Shown: positions 49,488 to 63,137, counted from the first letter of the stretch. The stretch is DNA of 64,000 nt from Certhia americana (GCA_018697195.1 CM031857.1:66923053-66987052); one strand, 5' to 3'. The notes: generated by a model from the sequence alone, not told the origin. Program-made: numbers and translations.

Positions 49488-49599
49488 CCGAGGAGGTAGG
49501 ATAGAGGAGGATGTCTCTCTGGAAGTAGAAGATATCTCTGTCACGCTACATTTCCGATATGGGGGAAAGGATATTGGTGTGTCTGGACAGTTTTTGAAG
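49488..49599 (+). other. Candidate cryptic or alternative exon in the LMO7 intron
   Basis: A 112-nt open segment flanked by a good acceptor (TTTTTTCTTCTCTCTGTGATTAG ends at 49487, split here as a long pyrimidine run plus TTAG) and a good donor (AAG then GTATGC at 49600). After skipping one base it reads RGGRIEEDVSLEVEDISV and then TLHFRYGGKDIGVSGQFLK, without a stop. Entered in phase 0, as from the LMO7 first exon, it meets a TAG at the fourth codon, so it cannot directly follow that exon as coding sequence. I do not recognise the peptide. It may be chance, a remnant or an exon of another transcript. Confidence 0.2.
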
Positions 49600-52500
49600 G
49601 TATGCCAGCCTTCCTCACCCTCTTTTTATTTTGTGTTGTTTCCTTAGAGTGTTATCCCTAACCCAGCTGTGCTGTGGCTGTATCTTGGCCATGTCTTACC
49701 TTTATTTTTGCACTGTTCTGGAATATGGAAACAGGTGAATCTTGTGCACGCTCAGCTGAACACACACTGTTCCTGGGGGCAGGATGTGGAGATGAAATCT
49801 GGATCTCCTAGTTCTTCTCATCACAACCTCACTGTTTCTACACTCAAGTAAAGAAGTGTATAGGTCTTTTTTTTTTTTTTTTTCTCTTGGAGGCAGGAAA
49901 TACGTATTCCCATTTGGGCAGGGGCACTTTTCTGCAGACTGCTAGTGGAGGCAGATGTGTAGTTTACCAATTTTACTGATTTTTTTTTTTTTAGATCTGT
50001 CAATGCATATAGTGTTGTTTAGGTTGCATGTTGTGGTTTTGATTTTTGACAGAGATGCGGATTAAGACTTCTAAGTGCTTGGACCATGTCTGCCTTCCTG
50101 ATGTAGGCTGGGAATTGGAAGTAGCATGGCTGCTGTCACACAGAAGTCCATGTGAGCCAGCATGGGTCTGGCAAGAATGCCCACAGCACTGTGCAATGTA
50201 AATATCTTTTGAGATTAGCTTGCTGTGCATTAATTGCAGCCAGATATAGCTCATTGTTTTCTTCATTTAAAGAGCCTGGATCTTGCTCACGTTTTTATGT
50301 TTTGTGAGAGCAGATTTGAAGTATGAAACTTGCTTCAGTGTAACTGCATTTATCTGTCAGGAAGACCTGTTTACCAAAGTACTAGTACATAGGTGCCTCA
50401 GCTATTGTAAAAAATACAATGGCTGTTCATGCTTCCAAGAGCTTTATGGTCTTAGAGACTGCATCATCCTTATCATGACAAGTGTCTGTTGGAAAAGCTC
50501 TTCTTGAGAAAGCTGCTTTAAACCTTCTCATGTTTAGAGATTTGTGGATTTCATATGCCCTTTTCTTTCATTTATTAGATGTTAATGCCATATTATAAGA
50601 ATTAAAGTCCCTGTGTAAATGCTAGTATTGCATATCCCCTCCTGTCTACTTTTAAAGTAGTTTTAATCAGTGTTTGGAAGGCAAATAGGAACAATAAGGG
50701 ACATGCAGCTAAAAATCCATCCCATGCCTAGGACCACTCATAGACAGTGTGGTGTATTGAGGATCTCTGTGTACAATAAGGAGGACTTTGGGGATTGCAA
50801 GTTATTGCAGCAGCAGCAGTCATGTACTGAATGCAGCTGCCCATTACATGTGTGGTGGTGTCGTGTGTTCCTCAACTTAATGAGAGAAGTTTTGGTCATC
50901 TTCTCAACTTCCACAAGCAGCTCCTGTTTACTAGCTCAGTTTAAACGATCATGTCTTTTTTTAGCATAGGTTTTATGGTAACAATGCTATCTGTTTTTCT
51001 GCTAAGAAAAATCTGTTTTTAATATTGAATGCTGAGCTGTGGTTTTTTTGGGAGGTGCTTAGAAGTAGGCTAGAAGAATGAGGTTTCAGTATGAAGTAAA
51101 AGTTTAATTGTTTCCTGGATATACATTCCACACTACTTTCTACTTTACACTGGATTTGATCAGGATCTGTTGCAGTTTGCCTCTGCTGTTATTTCATTGC
51201 TACATGGAATTTAAGTGACGTGTTTTGGAATATTTACGCTGTGCACTTCTCTCTATTTAACTTTTTAGCATAATTAGGCTACAGTATTGTCGCAAAAACA
51301 CAGTTTTGGTAATGTGGACTCTGCAATGACCTCTGGAACATTGCATAAGTACTGTTAAGTCATAGCTGTCAGGCTGCAATTGTGAAAAAATCTCTGAAGC
51401 AATGGCTAGTTACAGGGAGAGAGAGTTCCCCAGCAGTCAGGAAATTGGTATAATGCTATTTTAGGCCTTAAAGCCCCTTGCTTCTATTGATTTTTAGTGT
51501 CAGTGGGAGCTTGCTGATGGTGCTTGTTGCAGATATCCCATGCTGCAGTCACAGATGGTGGGGAAACTGCTGCATAGAGCAAATGAGAAGCTCATGTTCT
51601 CCCTCTGCTTAGATTCATTACTCGAACCAAGTTACATATATGCAGTCTGGAAATACTAGAGGTCTTTGATCTTTAAAAGTTAATGTTTGAAAATGTAAAT
51701 GGTGTGCTCCTTTTGATCTGCTTCTTAAATTAAATGGTAATTGTGAAAATTACATTTGGCAGTTCTCCACTTAAGGGTTTGTACTTCTCAATTTCACACT
51801 ATGCTAATTTTAAGCTGTATGTCCTTGCTGGTTTTCTGTCAGTGAATTCTGGTAAAGGGGTGATCCTTGTTTTTCATCATGGCCTAATTATCAGGAGCAT
51901 GTGTATTTGGTGCTAAGACTTTAACATGCAATTCCTCTAAACACACGTGCCAGGGATTGACAATTCTGCCTGTATGTCCATTAATAGGGTAATGGGAATC
52001 ACTAAGGCTGAGCAGTAGAAAACTGAGAGGTTGAGTTGTGTGTGCCCAGGGTGGGAGGCTCTGGCTTGTTTGTCCTAAGGTGTCAGGATATGCTTGGGCA
52101 CGTGCTCTACTGTGGTCTGGTGATGGGTCCTCACCAACATCTGCTGATAGCAAAGTAGCAGAAGCTTTTTATCTGTCTGCTTGTGTCCTCCTGCACTACT
52201 TGCTGTTGCCTTTCCAAATTACTGGCATCCTCTAATCAAAAAACTACTGGCTAATTAAGGGCTCCTAAAATGTGGATGAAGCTCATGCAAAGTTCAGTCT
52301 TTTCCTTGCATCAGCTTTCTAGTGTGTAGAGGATTTGTCTCTTATTTACCATAAATGATGATAAAGACCTCTCTGCCTTTGTCCTGTTTTCTTATGAAAG
52401 AGGCCTTTGAAGTCTGAGGGCCACATCAAACTGCAGCAAGTAACTCAAGTTTATTCAGAAACCTATCTGTGTAGTAGGTTCTTTTAAGATCCTGTTGGTT

Positions 52501-53337
52501 TAAAGCCAACTCAAAATCAGCTGCTAAATTGAAATGAAGTTGCTAATTACCCCCTTAGTAAAATCACTTTGTGTACTTTTCAATTATTAATGTTTGTTTG
52601 ACTCTGCAGAGATTAAATTTGGGGGGGAGAAGGTTCAAGGTGGTTAGTACTGAATATCTGCCACAACTTTAAGATGTATTCATGGCTGGAGGAGGTTTTC
52701 TGTGGGTTTTTGTTTTATTGTGTCTCTTTAGAAGGAGGTAAGGATTCTTTGTTTCAGATCATAAACGACTGTTTATGTGGAGTGGGGTTTTCTGTTTTGA
52801 ATATCATCATGTGGACCTTCTGCTGTAACTCGTGCTACAGTCCCCAAATTTGCCTTGCTTCCCGTCTGTTGATTACCTTTAGGGATGTTTGCATTGAGTT
52901 CAGCATCATGCTGAATTAGCATATTGCTGATTTTGCTGATTTCTGTTTGTCTGTGTGCTGGCAGATTTGAGCATTCATCTCCAGGAATTTGCATAGGATG
53001 TTAAACAATCTGATTGCTTTAGTGGCGCCCATCAGAGTGAGGAAATTGCCCAGCTGAGGTGAAGAGGAACATTGCAACTCATACCTGCTACAGCAGCCTG
53101 CCTGTGAATTTGAATTTTTTCTTTTAAGCACAAAATAGAGAGAAAATATTTCCAACTGGTGATAAAAACAGTTGCTAGGGAAATTGAATTTTAAGTATCT
53201 TTCTGAGGTTGTGGAAAGCATTTACCTTGTGTTTGTGCTTCAGAGTAACCTTTCCTTATTAATCTTTTTTTTTTTTTTAACAATGGCTTAAAAAAAATTC
53301 CAGATAAGTCTTCAAAATGAAAATGGGCTCTCTTAGA

Positions 53338-53450
53338 TTTGTGGGGTTTTGGGTTTTTTTTGTTTGTTTGTGGTTTTTTTTGTGGTTTTTTTGGTGGTTT
53401 TTTTTGGGTTTTTTTGTTTGGTTTTTTTTTTTTGGTTTGGTTTGGTTTTT
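53338..53450. repeat. T/G-only tract, 113 bp, with (TTTG)n tail
   Basis: No A or C for 113 bp on the plus strand, continuing after one C as TTTG repeats to about 53478. Composition matches the tract at 27661-27784. Minus-strand frames through it (Lys/Pro/Thr-rich) are spurious. Confidence 0.9.
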
Positions 53451-55302
53451 CTTGTTTGTTTGTTTGTTTGGTTTTTTTAAGTTGGAAATTGGATGCTTGA
53501 ATTTTACTTCCCTTTGTTGAGATGTGAAGGATTTGGAATCCTACTTTTTCAAAATTTCTCTCTCTCAAAATGTTCCTTTGGCTTCTGCAACCTTTTAGGT
53601 AAGGAAGACTTGTAGAATTATTAAGCATCCCCTCACCTCCAATTCACTTTTACATGTGAATTAAAATTATCTGATCAAAATGTTTTTTGATCGCTTCCTG
53701 CTATTAGGACAGTGTCCCCCACCAGAGAGAGCTGGCTGGGAGTGGGACCGTGCACTCTGTGCAGTACTGATTTAAAGATGTTACTTTAAAATATCAGATG
53801 ATGCTGAACTTTTTTTCACTGCTCCTTTGTAGCAACTAAACTAATTTGAAGTCAAATTAAAGCAAGTCATTAATTAAAGTAAGGAATTTTTGAAGCCCAG
53901 ACTTTTTTTCTCAAACTTGAAGAGCTTGAAGCAAGTGAATTCCATAGGTGCCTAAGAGCAGAAAACTTGCATTTCTGGTGAATGATATAGCCAGTTTTAA
54001 ACATCTCTCACTGCTCCTTTAGGGCTAGCCCAGAAGTAAGTAAAATAAAATGGAAGACCTTAAGCTTCAGACCAAAGCTTTGGCTTTGAATGAATTGCTC
54101 AGGTTGAAAAAATAAAAGAGGTGGGTGTGTCCTGTTTGATGAAATTTAAAAAACAAACAAACACAAAATAGTGTCTGCAGTCAGGAGAGCTTCTTTCCTG
54201 GAGCCAGACATTCATAAACATTCTGGAGGTCTTCACTTGTCCCAGTGTAATTTCATTTTTAACCCTGTTTGGGGAGTGGAAGGTTTTTCTAGAGACCAGA
54301 GCTACAGAGCTGCCATGGCTCTATAAGCGTTCATGCAGCCTTCTGTGTCAGAGCACAAGAGCCAAGGACTTGATATTTCCCCTAAAACTCAGTAGGAACA
54401 GGAATCTGATAGTACAAGTCTCTTTCCTTTTTAAGGTGTGAGGATCCCATTTCTCTTGTAACCAGAAAAATAGTAAAATAGCATTATACCTAGTTGTATT
54501 CTTCTTTCTCTCCCCTTATACTTTCACTTGACAGAGACATCTCAAGTGAAACTTGCTCCTCAGGGACTTGGTTATCAGCAGAAATGTGAGTACTTGTTTG
54601 AAATCTTGGAAAACTGAAAGGGCCAAGATTTAGGCTTACAGAAAAATAATAAAATAGAAATTGTTCTATGATATGTACTTACAGGAAGTCATCAGATGTT
54701 CTCAATTTTATGATAAATAATATATGCGGGGGTTTGGCATATATTTGGCACCATTGGATCTTAAATGGTGTTCAAATTAAACACTCAGTTGGATAAAATG
54801 GGCTTAGACAGGCTCTACTTAGTTTTGGTGCTCTAGAGCTAATAATTTACAAATTGCTGAGTTACGGGGCACAAATTAATGACATTCCAGCATCTTAAAA
54901 TATCCCTTACTATGTCATACTGAAAAAATGTGTATTCTGTGTTCAGATGCTATGAATTTCACAGATGTTTCATTTATGTGAAACAAACAGAATCAAGGCA
55001 GAAGCTGAGTTGCTATTTAGTGTCACTTACTTTTAGTTATTCTGAACACTGTTGTGTATTTTTGAATAGCACAGAGATCTTTATAATGTTTGCATAATTA
55101 CTTTCTAGTAAAAAGCTGCAAAGCATTTTCTGCCATAGTATTTTCCCCATGTAGGGTTTCTTAATGTTTTTAATGGAGGTATGGGTATCACAAGTCTATT
55201 CGCAAAAAAATTCACTAGACATCAAAGTGTTTACTTCTTAACCCAGTTTCACTTTGTGCTAAGTTTTCAGATTTGCTAAAATAACAATGTCTTTTATTGC
55301 AG

Positions 55303-55508
55303 AATGTTGCAACTTTCCAAGGATACAGAAGATATTTGCAGGGATTCTCTGCTTACCATTACACTGTTTATGAAGGAAATCTTTTGTTTCATGATAGGAT
55401 GTTTTCAAGTCATGTTGAAATATGTTTCAGAATAGTTTTATTGTACCTCTTTATTTTTGGTGAAGTGTGTTTTGGGTACTTATGTTGTAGTCTTCTTCCT
55501 GCATGTAG
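55303..55508 (+). other. Candidate alternative exon in the LMO7 intron
   Basis: 206 nt with acceptor TCTTTTATTGCAG ending at 55302 and donor TAG/GTAAGA at 55509. It is open from the first base in phase 0 (68 codons plus two bases), which is compatible with entry from the phase-0 first exon of LMO7. It reads NVATFQGYRRYLQGFSAYHY and later a strongly hydrophobic stretch, VLLYLFIFGEVCFGYLCC. A human LMO7 isoform also has a hydrophobic, Cys-rich alternative N-terminus, but I cannot claim homology. An open phase of this length between plausible splice sites can occur by chance. Confidence 0.25.
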
Positions 55509-58500
55509 GTAAGAATATTAACAAGTCTTTTGATTGTTTTGTTGGATGCTATTTATTTTATTGACCCCAGATCTGTCCTTTGACATCTCTTGATAAATCT
55601 AATGCAAAGACTGACAGTGACTTTTCATAGACCTATCTTTTGATAGAGATACATATTGATAGGAATTTTGTACATTTTAAAGTGTGGCCTTGACTACCAC
55701 AAATCTTTGTCCAAACAAAACCTTGAAGGGCTACCTCTGATTTACTAGCTTTTGACATTCATATTTGATTTTTTTGATGTTCTGGTGCCAAGTGTCATTA
55801 CCATGGAGTATTTAGTCATCAGGCCTTGGGGCTGTTTCAGTTTGCCAGGTTTCTATGTAATCTCCCCAGACTGAGCAGTAATGTTGCGCAGGATTGCTGG
55901 AAGCAACCGTGGAACTGGAATTCTCCAGGCTTACAACTTTTCCAGCATATATGGGTACAGATGAAGACAGGAAACCAAGGTGCAGCAGATGTCATGTCCC
56001 TGTTGCCAACCTGAGGCAGGATTTTGTGAGGGCTGTGCTGGATACTCTGCCAGTGTGGGCTGGAGGGGATGGGGCAGAAACAAAAGTGGCTCTTCTCATC
56101 TTCCCACCCCCCTATTTCTCATATGCAAACATGAACAGCACATCTTCTAGGGTTCTCTACTTTTGTCCTGTGTTTCTTCTGTTTGCACCTCTGGCAGCAA
56201 GGCTGTGTTGAGGTTTGCATGCTCTTATTTTTCTTATGTGGTTTCTGGAGGCTCTTCAAAGAGAACCCTGCTGTGGTTGTAACTATTCTCTCCAATGTTA
56301 CCTGCCTTATTCCCACATCACTCTGTCATTGCAGGTGCCCAGGAGGAGCACTTTGTCCTTCAGCACTTGTAGGTCAGTCATTTTTTACTAGCTAAAGAGA
56401 TCTTCCATCAAGGAAAGGGAAACCAGGCTTTATATGACTATCATGTGGAAGTGCAGAAAATGCCAGTGGTGCATAGGCATCCTCAGCACCACCACCCTGC
56501 ACTCTGCCATCTCTGCAGGCATCTCCAGTGGTTCCAGGGTCACTAGAGAAGCACAGGGCCACATCTAAGCAGTGTAACACTAATAACCTTGCACACAAAG
56601 ACCAATCAGTTTCTTCCTCCCTACCCTCAGCAAGTGATGAGAATTAATAGACCTTACAAAAGTATTGATTAAAGAACTCATTAGAGAGCATGAATTGGAT
56701 ATAGCCTCCAAATTCTACTAAGTCCTAGCTCTTTATGCATGTTCTACCACAACATTGGAGTTACAGAGCCTGTTGTTTGGGTTATACGTGGTAGTGTAAG
56801 CATCACTTAAATGTTGTGCCCTCAGAGTTGGCAATTGACCTGACCCAAATAATTATAGGTACTTACAGGGGTAGTGTCAGTCCCCTCCACCATGTGTATA
56901 CAGTTTCTCTTTTCTGTTGCTTTAACAATGCCATATCATAGTAGGCATTACAGGTTTAAATTTATGCTTTGGCACTTGGAGTGTATGTCCTAAAATAAAA
57001 TGATTTATTTGTAGCGTTTTTTTGCATCTGGGTTGTTGCGTGTTTTGACCAGTTGCTGAGAAGTACCTGATTTCCAAAACGCCAACAAAACTCTCCTTGA
57101 AACTCACTTTGTTCTGTCTTGTGCCTTAAATCATGGAAATGCATACATGCTTAACTAAGAATTTTTAGTGGGCTTGGTATTTAGATGATGAGACTGAGTG
57201 AGTAATAAGTTTTTATGTAGAAATTACATATATGGCTCAGAGAAGCTTAGGGGTCATGACTACTCTTCTGTAAAATTGGATATTACTATACCTAGACCAA
57301 TCCTGACATATCCATCTATCTCCATATATTTTAATCTCCTAAAGACTGGTACTTAACTTTCCTGGTTAACTCTTCTTCCCTAATGTATGCAATCTTCTTT
57401 GCTGTGAAGTAAATCCATTAGTGCAATTTTGCTTTGATAAATTTGGAAAAGAAGTGTTCCCTCTCATCTCTTCTTTGCAATAACTAGTCCTTGTAGGACT
57501 AAGTTTCTAAGTGTCTTTTCTTACAGCAAAATACATGAAATAGCATGAACCAAACAAAGAGTATGACACCTACTGCACCAGTATGGACTGGTGAATAACC
57601 ACTTAAAGCAGTGTCATTGCATGAAAGGGTATGAAGGTGACTGACCACAAACTGACATTGTCTGTAGAAAAAAATAATTAACATTGTGGTGAGATGCACA
57701 GGAATTTTCATATGTTTGGTTGCCCTGTTTTGAAAACAAGATTTTGTAGCCAACCCTGAATTTTTCTTGCTGAACTTTGCACCAGTGCTCCAACTTAGGA
57801 TTTGAACAGGGAATTTTTGTCTCATGCAATGTCTCAGGTTGAGTTTGTAAGTAGTATGGTGGTTGCCGATCACCTAAATCTGTTAAGAACACACTAGAGT
57901 TATTTAAAATAACTTCTCTTGGGTCCAGTTTATTACCTTATCCCAGCTGACACATTAGAAACCTGTTCTTGATGTGTGGGGTTTTCGTACTTTCTTGTCA
58001 TGGCCTTTTAATCTCATTACCTAGATGTCATTTCCACAGTCTGTCTTTATGTAAAATAATAAAGCTTTTTTTCCAGTTGCATAACTTTAGTTCATCTATA
58101 ACACACTTCCTGCTTTTATTTATCAAACCAGTTTATTTGCCAGGGCAGGGAAAAGAGTGTCTTTTCTGACCAAAGTGTTCCTCCCTTTCAAAAAAGCTAT
58201 GTCCTTGTGTTGGTGTGAGTCAGCAATATTTAACACCGTTCTAGAAGCTAAAGCTGGGGAGAATAGTTAAAATGTTTTCCTAACCCTTTTTCTGGTTTCT
58301 TTCTCATGTTATCACACTTCAAAAGGGGATCTTTATTTTTAATTTTTTTTTTTCAGTCAGTGAGACCTTCCCAGCCCTTTGAGTTGAAGATAATTGTTAA
58401 TGGCTTAGAGCATGCTCTAGAACAGACAAGAACTTTAATTATGCAAATTCTTCCAGGCTTTGCCATCTCAACACTTATACTCTCAGTGGTTGTTTTCCCA

Positions 58501-61500
58501 GTCCTAGGCTTCTCTGAAGCATCTGCCAGCTCTTTAAGTGAACATCATAACCATCTTTTTATTATATGTTTATTTACTTTCATCACGCCTGCTCTGTCCT
58601 TTCTGTTTCTTCTAGTAGGACCATAGAATTTCTTCTGTATTTTGTCTTTAGTTACTTCTTAACCTAAACTTGCCTGACTTTTTTTGTGCTAGTTGTACGA
58701 ATTTTACACACTTCTATTTTGGTCAATTGGTTTTTCAAACTTCCTGTTTAATCATGCTATACTTTGGTTTAGGCTATTCAATTTCTCATTGTATTTTTTT
58801 GACAGAATACAAAATTAAACTGACCATAGTATTTTATTTATTCTTTTAAAGGGCATTACAGAATCTCATAGAGCTTCAATCAAACCAATAAAGCCTGGAG
58901 ACCACTTGCATGATGATGCTGGGTGGTCTCTATACAAAGAAAGCACAACTAAGGCTTCCTCTTTATATCGTTCAAAACTCTTATATTTATTAACAAAAAT
59001 TTTGAGTGGGAAGCTGAGGTGTTTTAACATTTCTTATTTGAAGTAGTTCCATATTTTTAAGAAGTAAATTGTAATGTTAAATCCTACTGGGCACTTGTGA
59101 TAGTTTGTATAACTCATTGTTTACCATCCTTGCTTATGGTCTAGGCATCAGTTACTGGAGGTGCAATAACATTTTGGGGGGTCCACTCTAGTTTGGTATT
59201 CAGCAGATGATGGTTTTAACTGGGGCAAAACAGAATGTGTGAGGATGTTTATTGAAATAGGGAGTCTCTGTAAACTAACAGGCTGTCTTGGGACATCTAT
59301 GTGCTGGGATAAGATGCTGTGCTAGGCTTTAATGGGTGTTTGTTTTGTAGCTGTAGTTGAGATCCTTTAGGATTCAGTGGTTTATCTACATTATGCAGTT
59401 GCATTTCCTGCATTTACTCCAGTAAAGGTGTGAAGGCAAATTTCTATGTGTTTCTCTCAGCAGAAGTAAAGTATTCAAAGATTTAAAAAGAAAAATTAAC
59501 TGTGGGTGAAGGTGAAAATAAAGTTGTTGCATGCAGAACAATAAAAAGCTCTATTAATTTTAGTATTGCTCACAAAGAACACAGTTAATGGTGAGAACAT
59601 ACAGAAAAGAACTGAGCAAGATTATTCCTTATGTTTAGAACTACAAGAGATAAGTTCCTGGCATAAGCTAGCTGATTTTAGATTAGGTCTCTTCCCTAGT
59701 TAGACATAAAGATAAAATTAGAATTTAATGCTGAAACACTCATTGTGCACTGTGTTGCTGTATTTCTATTCCTTAATCAAAAGTGTTTCATGACTGGGAA
59801 ATAGTCTGAATTCATACTGCTTATAAATATTTGATCAAGTACTTTATCGTCTCTCGCGCCATGGGGAATCAGCAAGTCTGGTGGAAATCTACAAGCTGTA
59901 CATGCAATTTTATTTTGAAGTGTGAGAGGTGTTACGATGGGAAGGGGAGAGAAAATGTTCTTTGAGAATTTGTGATAAGTACAGTACAGGTTCAAATGTT
60001 AATCTTCAACATAAGGTCGGAGAGGAGACTTCTTACCCAAAAGGGAATTAGAAGTTTGGAAGCAGAGAATCATGATGGACACCCTCTTTCTTTTTTTACC
60101 CCTCAAAGCGTACCTATAACTTAAAAGTGGTGTTTTGCTGCTTTCAAAAGTTTGCCAAGCAATATACCATCATTCATTCAGATTCACACTTTCACCGATG
60201 ATAATGTATGGCATGTTTAGAATATGATTTCTTTCCTAACCAATACTGTCAACAATCAGTGTGGAGTCCTAGATGTGAACATAAACTAGAGCTTGCTAGG
60301 CTACTGTAAAATAATTTGGTGGTGAAAGTGCAATTTATACTAATTTTAGACAGCACTTTTTTTTTTCAGCGTGAATAATTTTAGATTAATTGTAGTCTGT
60401 GTCTTGGTATGTGCTGGGTGTTTTTGCTGGTGTCAGTCACAAAAGCCTAAAACAATTCATTCTCAGAAAGATGATTGGGAGCATGCAGAGTGTTTAGATT
60501 CCCCCAAAAAAACAAAGTATGTGTACTTATATAACAGTCAAATGATACAGGTTATAATAAATGACAGGATCATAAAAACATGAGGGGGAGGGGAAAAACA
60601 TGGAAACTTTTGTTTCATGGTGTAAAATAAAAGAGATTTTTCCCATTATTTCTTTTCCCTGGATAATTGCAGATATTAAAAATTCTTATGCAGCTGAGGG
60701 CAGTATTTTAAAGAAAAAAATTTTTGTCAAAATAAATTCCACTTTGTAACAGCAGAGGTCAGAATATGTCAAAAGATACGAGATGAATTTTGGTGTGACT
60801 CCCAGATGGTGTATGAATTCCCACTTGCTATGAGTGCAGGCTCTCAGTCTGAGGCACCAGGCTTGGAGAATACTGTCCTGCGTAAGATGTATGAGTTTTT
60901 AATAGCATATTCATGGCTACATGCCTTAAAGTTAAAAAGGTATTGCATACATTTATCACTTTGGACTGATCACAAGTTAGACTTGTGTTCAGGTTCTTCT
61001 GGATGCACATCTCCATACATTATATAGTGCAAGCAAAGAAATCTTTAAGCAACCAAGTACTTTAAAAAGCTTGGTATATAGGCACAGAAGGAAGTGCTGG
61101 GTGACATTTCTCCTTTCTGTAGTGATTTCTGATGCAAGAGAACTGTTTATGAGATGTGTTGCTCTCCCTATCTGTGTTTTTTACTATTTAATTATAGAGA
61201 AGGCTAGAACACCTCTGCTCTAAATATGAAAGTACTGGTATCCTCCTTCCCCACCCTGCAAACGTGCTGACATACCTGGTACATGTCACTATCAGGCTGA
61301 GGATGCTGGGTGGGATAAACAACTAGTTTAACTCAGTGGGATAATTCCTTTGTTAGTCTGTAAATGTTGTGCAAGTCATGTTTGAATGCTTCAAGTTGAA
61401 ATTATATCCAACTTCTTGGTCTAACAAACAATCTGAGTATGTATAACCAATAAAACATATGGGTTTGTGATGCCCTCAAAACCAGAATTAAATCTTGCAT

Positions 61501-61624
61501 CAGAAATAGCATCAGTGCAATGAAGTATCATTCCTTTCTCTCTGGAATTTTGAATTAAAAAGTCCCCAGAGACATCATTCTGTTTTGATAAAGCAGTGGA
61601 CCTAATGTTAAAAGCACTTCCCAG

Positions 61625-61683
61625 TTTTTTTTTGTTTTTTTTTTTTTTTTTTTTTTTTTGTTTGGTTTTTTTTTTTTTTTTTT
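61625..61683. repeat. T-rich tract, 59 bp
   Basis: Runs of 9, 25 and 18 or more T broken only by single or paired G. It may be the reverse of an old poly(A) tail, but no element body was recognised on its left side. Confidence 0.85.
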
Positions 61684-63117
61684 AATGGTAGGAGAAACAT
61701 CTTTGTTACTGAACTTTAAATAAAATGGTAAAAAAATTCATGTGGAAATACCAACCACTTACTAGATCAAGCAGCAGAAATTGGCATAACTTCATGCAAC
61801 ATGTATCGAGTAAAATATTTAAATTGAGGGCAGTCTGTGCTTTGTCTGTTGCTAGGCTAAATTTCAGACATTCTTGGAGTCTGCATGCCCTGGAAGACAG
61901 CTGGTCACAGAAACCATTGTGGCTTAAACCCGGAATGCTTGAGGCATCTTGCCTATGGTAGAAGAAAATCTCCGTCTTCCAGGGCACAGATAATTCTGTC
62001 TGTGAAAAACTGTATGGGATTGTATTTCTCCATTTAGTGCCTTGTTACTTTTTAAAGACAAAATAAAGTGAAGTTAAAGACAAAAAATGCCCAAAGGACA
62101 CGCATCTGTTCATAATCTAAAAAGTAGTTAAAAGGTACAAACATACTAAATGAACAAAAGAGTAGTCTTTCAAGACTGTTTTTGTAACTCTAGATATGTT
62201 TTCTAGTGCAATTTGCAGGCTTGTGTGTCAGAGCTTTTTTTGTGTATGCTTTGTGGAGCTTTTTTAATCACTGTAGATGTATCATTAGGGGAGATTATGT
62301 GAATATATGTGAACCAGCCCACTGCTGATTGAACACTGTTTTTTCTACACAGGACTTAGGGTCAGAGTGTGCCTTTGAGAAAGGATGTATTTGCCATATG
62401 CAAATAAGTTCTTTAGTACACTGCTGGACTTATTTTCTTCTGAATAGCAACATAAAGCTTTTTTCATCAACATGGAATTTTCTAATGTTGTAAAAAGGTG
62501 GATATCAAGGATTAGCATTTTGAATGTTTAATGGGTTGAATATGGAGACTGTGATGTAAATTTTTGCCTCTCCCTTGCAGAATATGGAATTGTTTACAAA
62601 GAGTCATGAACATTTCTGCAAGGATGTCATAATAAATACAAGCAAATTATAATTGTCTTATGTAATCGGGGGAGATAGACTGCTTTTGACTAGTAATTAA
62701 ATCCTTCCTCTGGGCAGTGTCCGTAGCAACCCTGTGTAGTTGCTATGATAATCAATCTTTTCTTGGGTTCCTCTGCACACCCAAGCAAGAAGACAAGCAC
62801 TCTGTCAAACCAGTTTGGCTCCTCAAATAATTGAATAAAAAAACCTGCATTTGCAGAGGAGTAGTAAATGGCTGGAGGAAGTGTCATGCTGGAGGTGGTT
62901 GAGTAACACTTGGGTCATGTGCAATGCTCACCCTGGATCAGAAGTGGAGTGATGTTGAAGAAGAAGCGGGGATGGGAAGGGGGAAGTGTTAAAAGAGTTT
63001 GGGAAGGCAGCAGTTGTCACTCATGGCTTCCCTTTGGGACCTCCGTGCTCCTCACCTTAATTCTTTAATTATAGAGCAGCAATTATCCCTGCGTGGGGCT
63101 GCCTGTGCCTGGCAGCT

Positions 63118-63137
63118 GATAGTGCAGCTGCACTATC
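63118..63137. promoter_or_regulatory. 20-bp perfect palindrome with E-box and GATA motifs
   Basis: GATAGTGCAGCTGCACTATC is its own reverse complement. The centre is the E-box CAGCTG and each arm ends in a GATA motif (GATAG on the left; CTATC is GATAG on the other strand). A second CAGCTG lies just upstream at 63112-63117, and the surrounding 150 bp is GC-richer than the intron around it. This resembles a composite enhancer site. Function is inferred only. Confidence 0.4.

Noticed and set aside
53191..53628. 145-codon minus-strand frame
   Set aside because: The middle is a Lys/Pro/Thr/Gln run from the T/G tract at 53338-53450; no domain or splice context.
58306..58626. 106-codon plus frame with two hydrophobic stretches
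   Set aside because: The hydrophobicity follows T-rich composition. No homology, no donor site at a useful phase and no conserved motif were seen.
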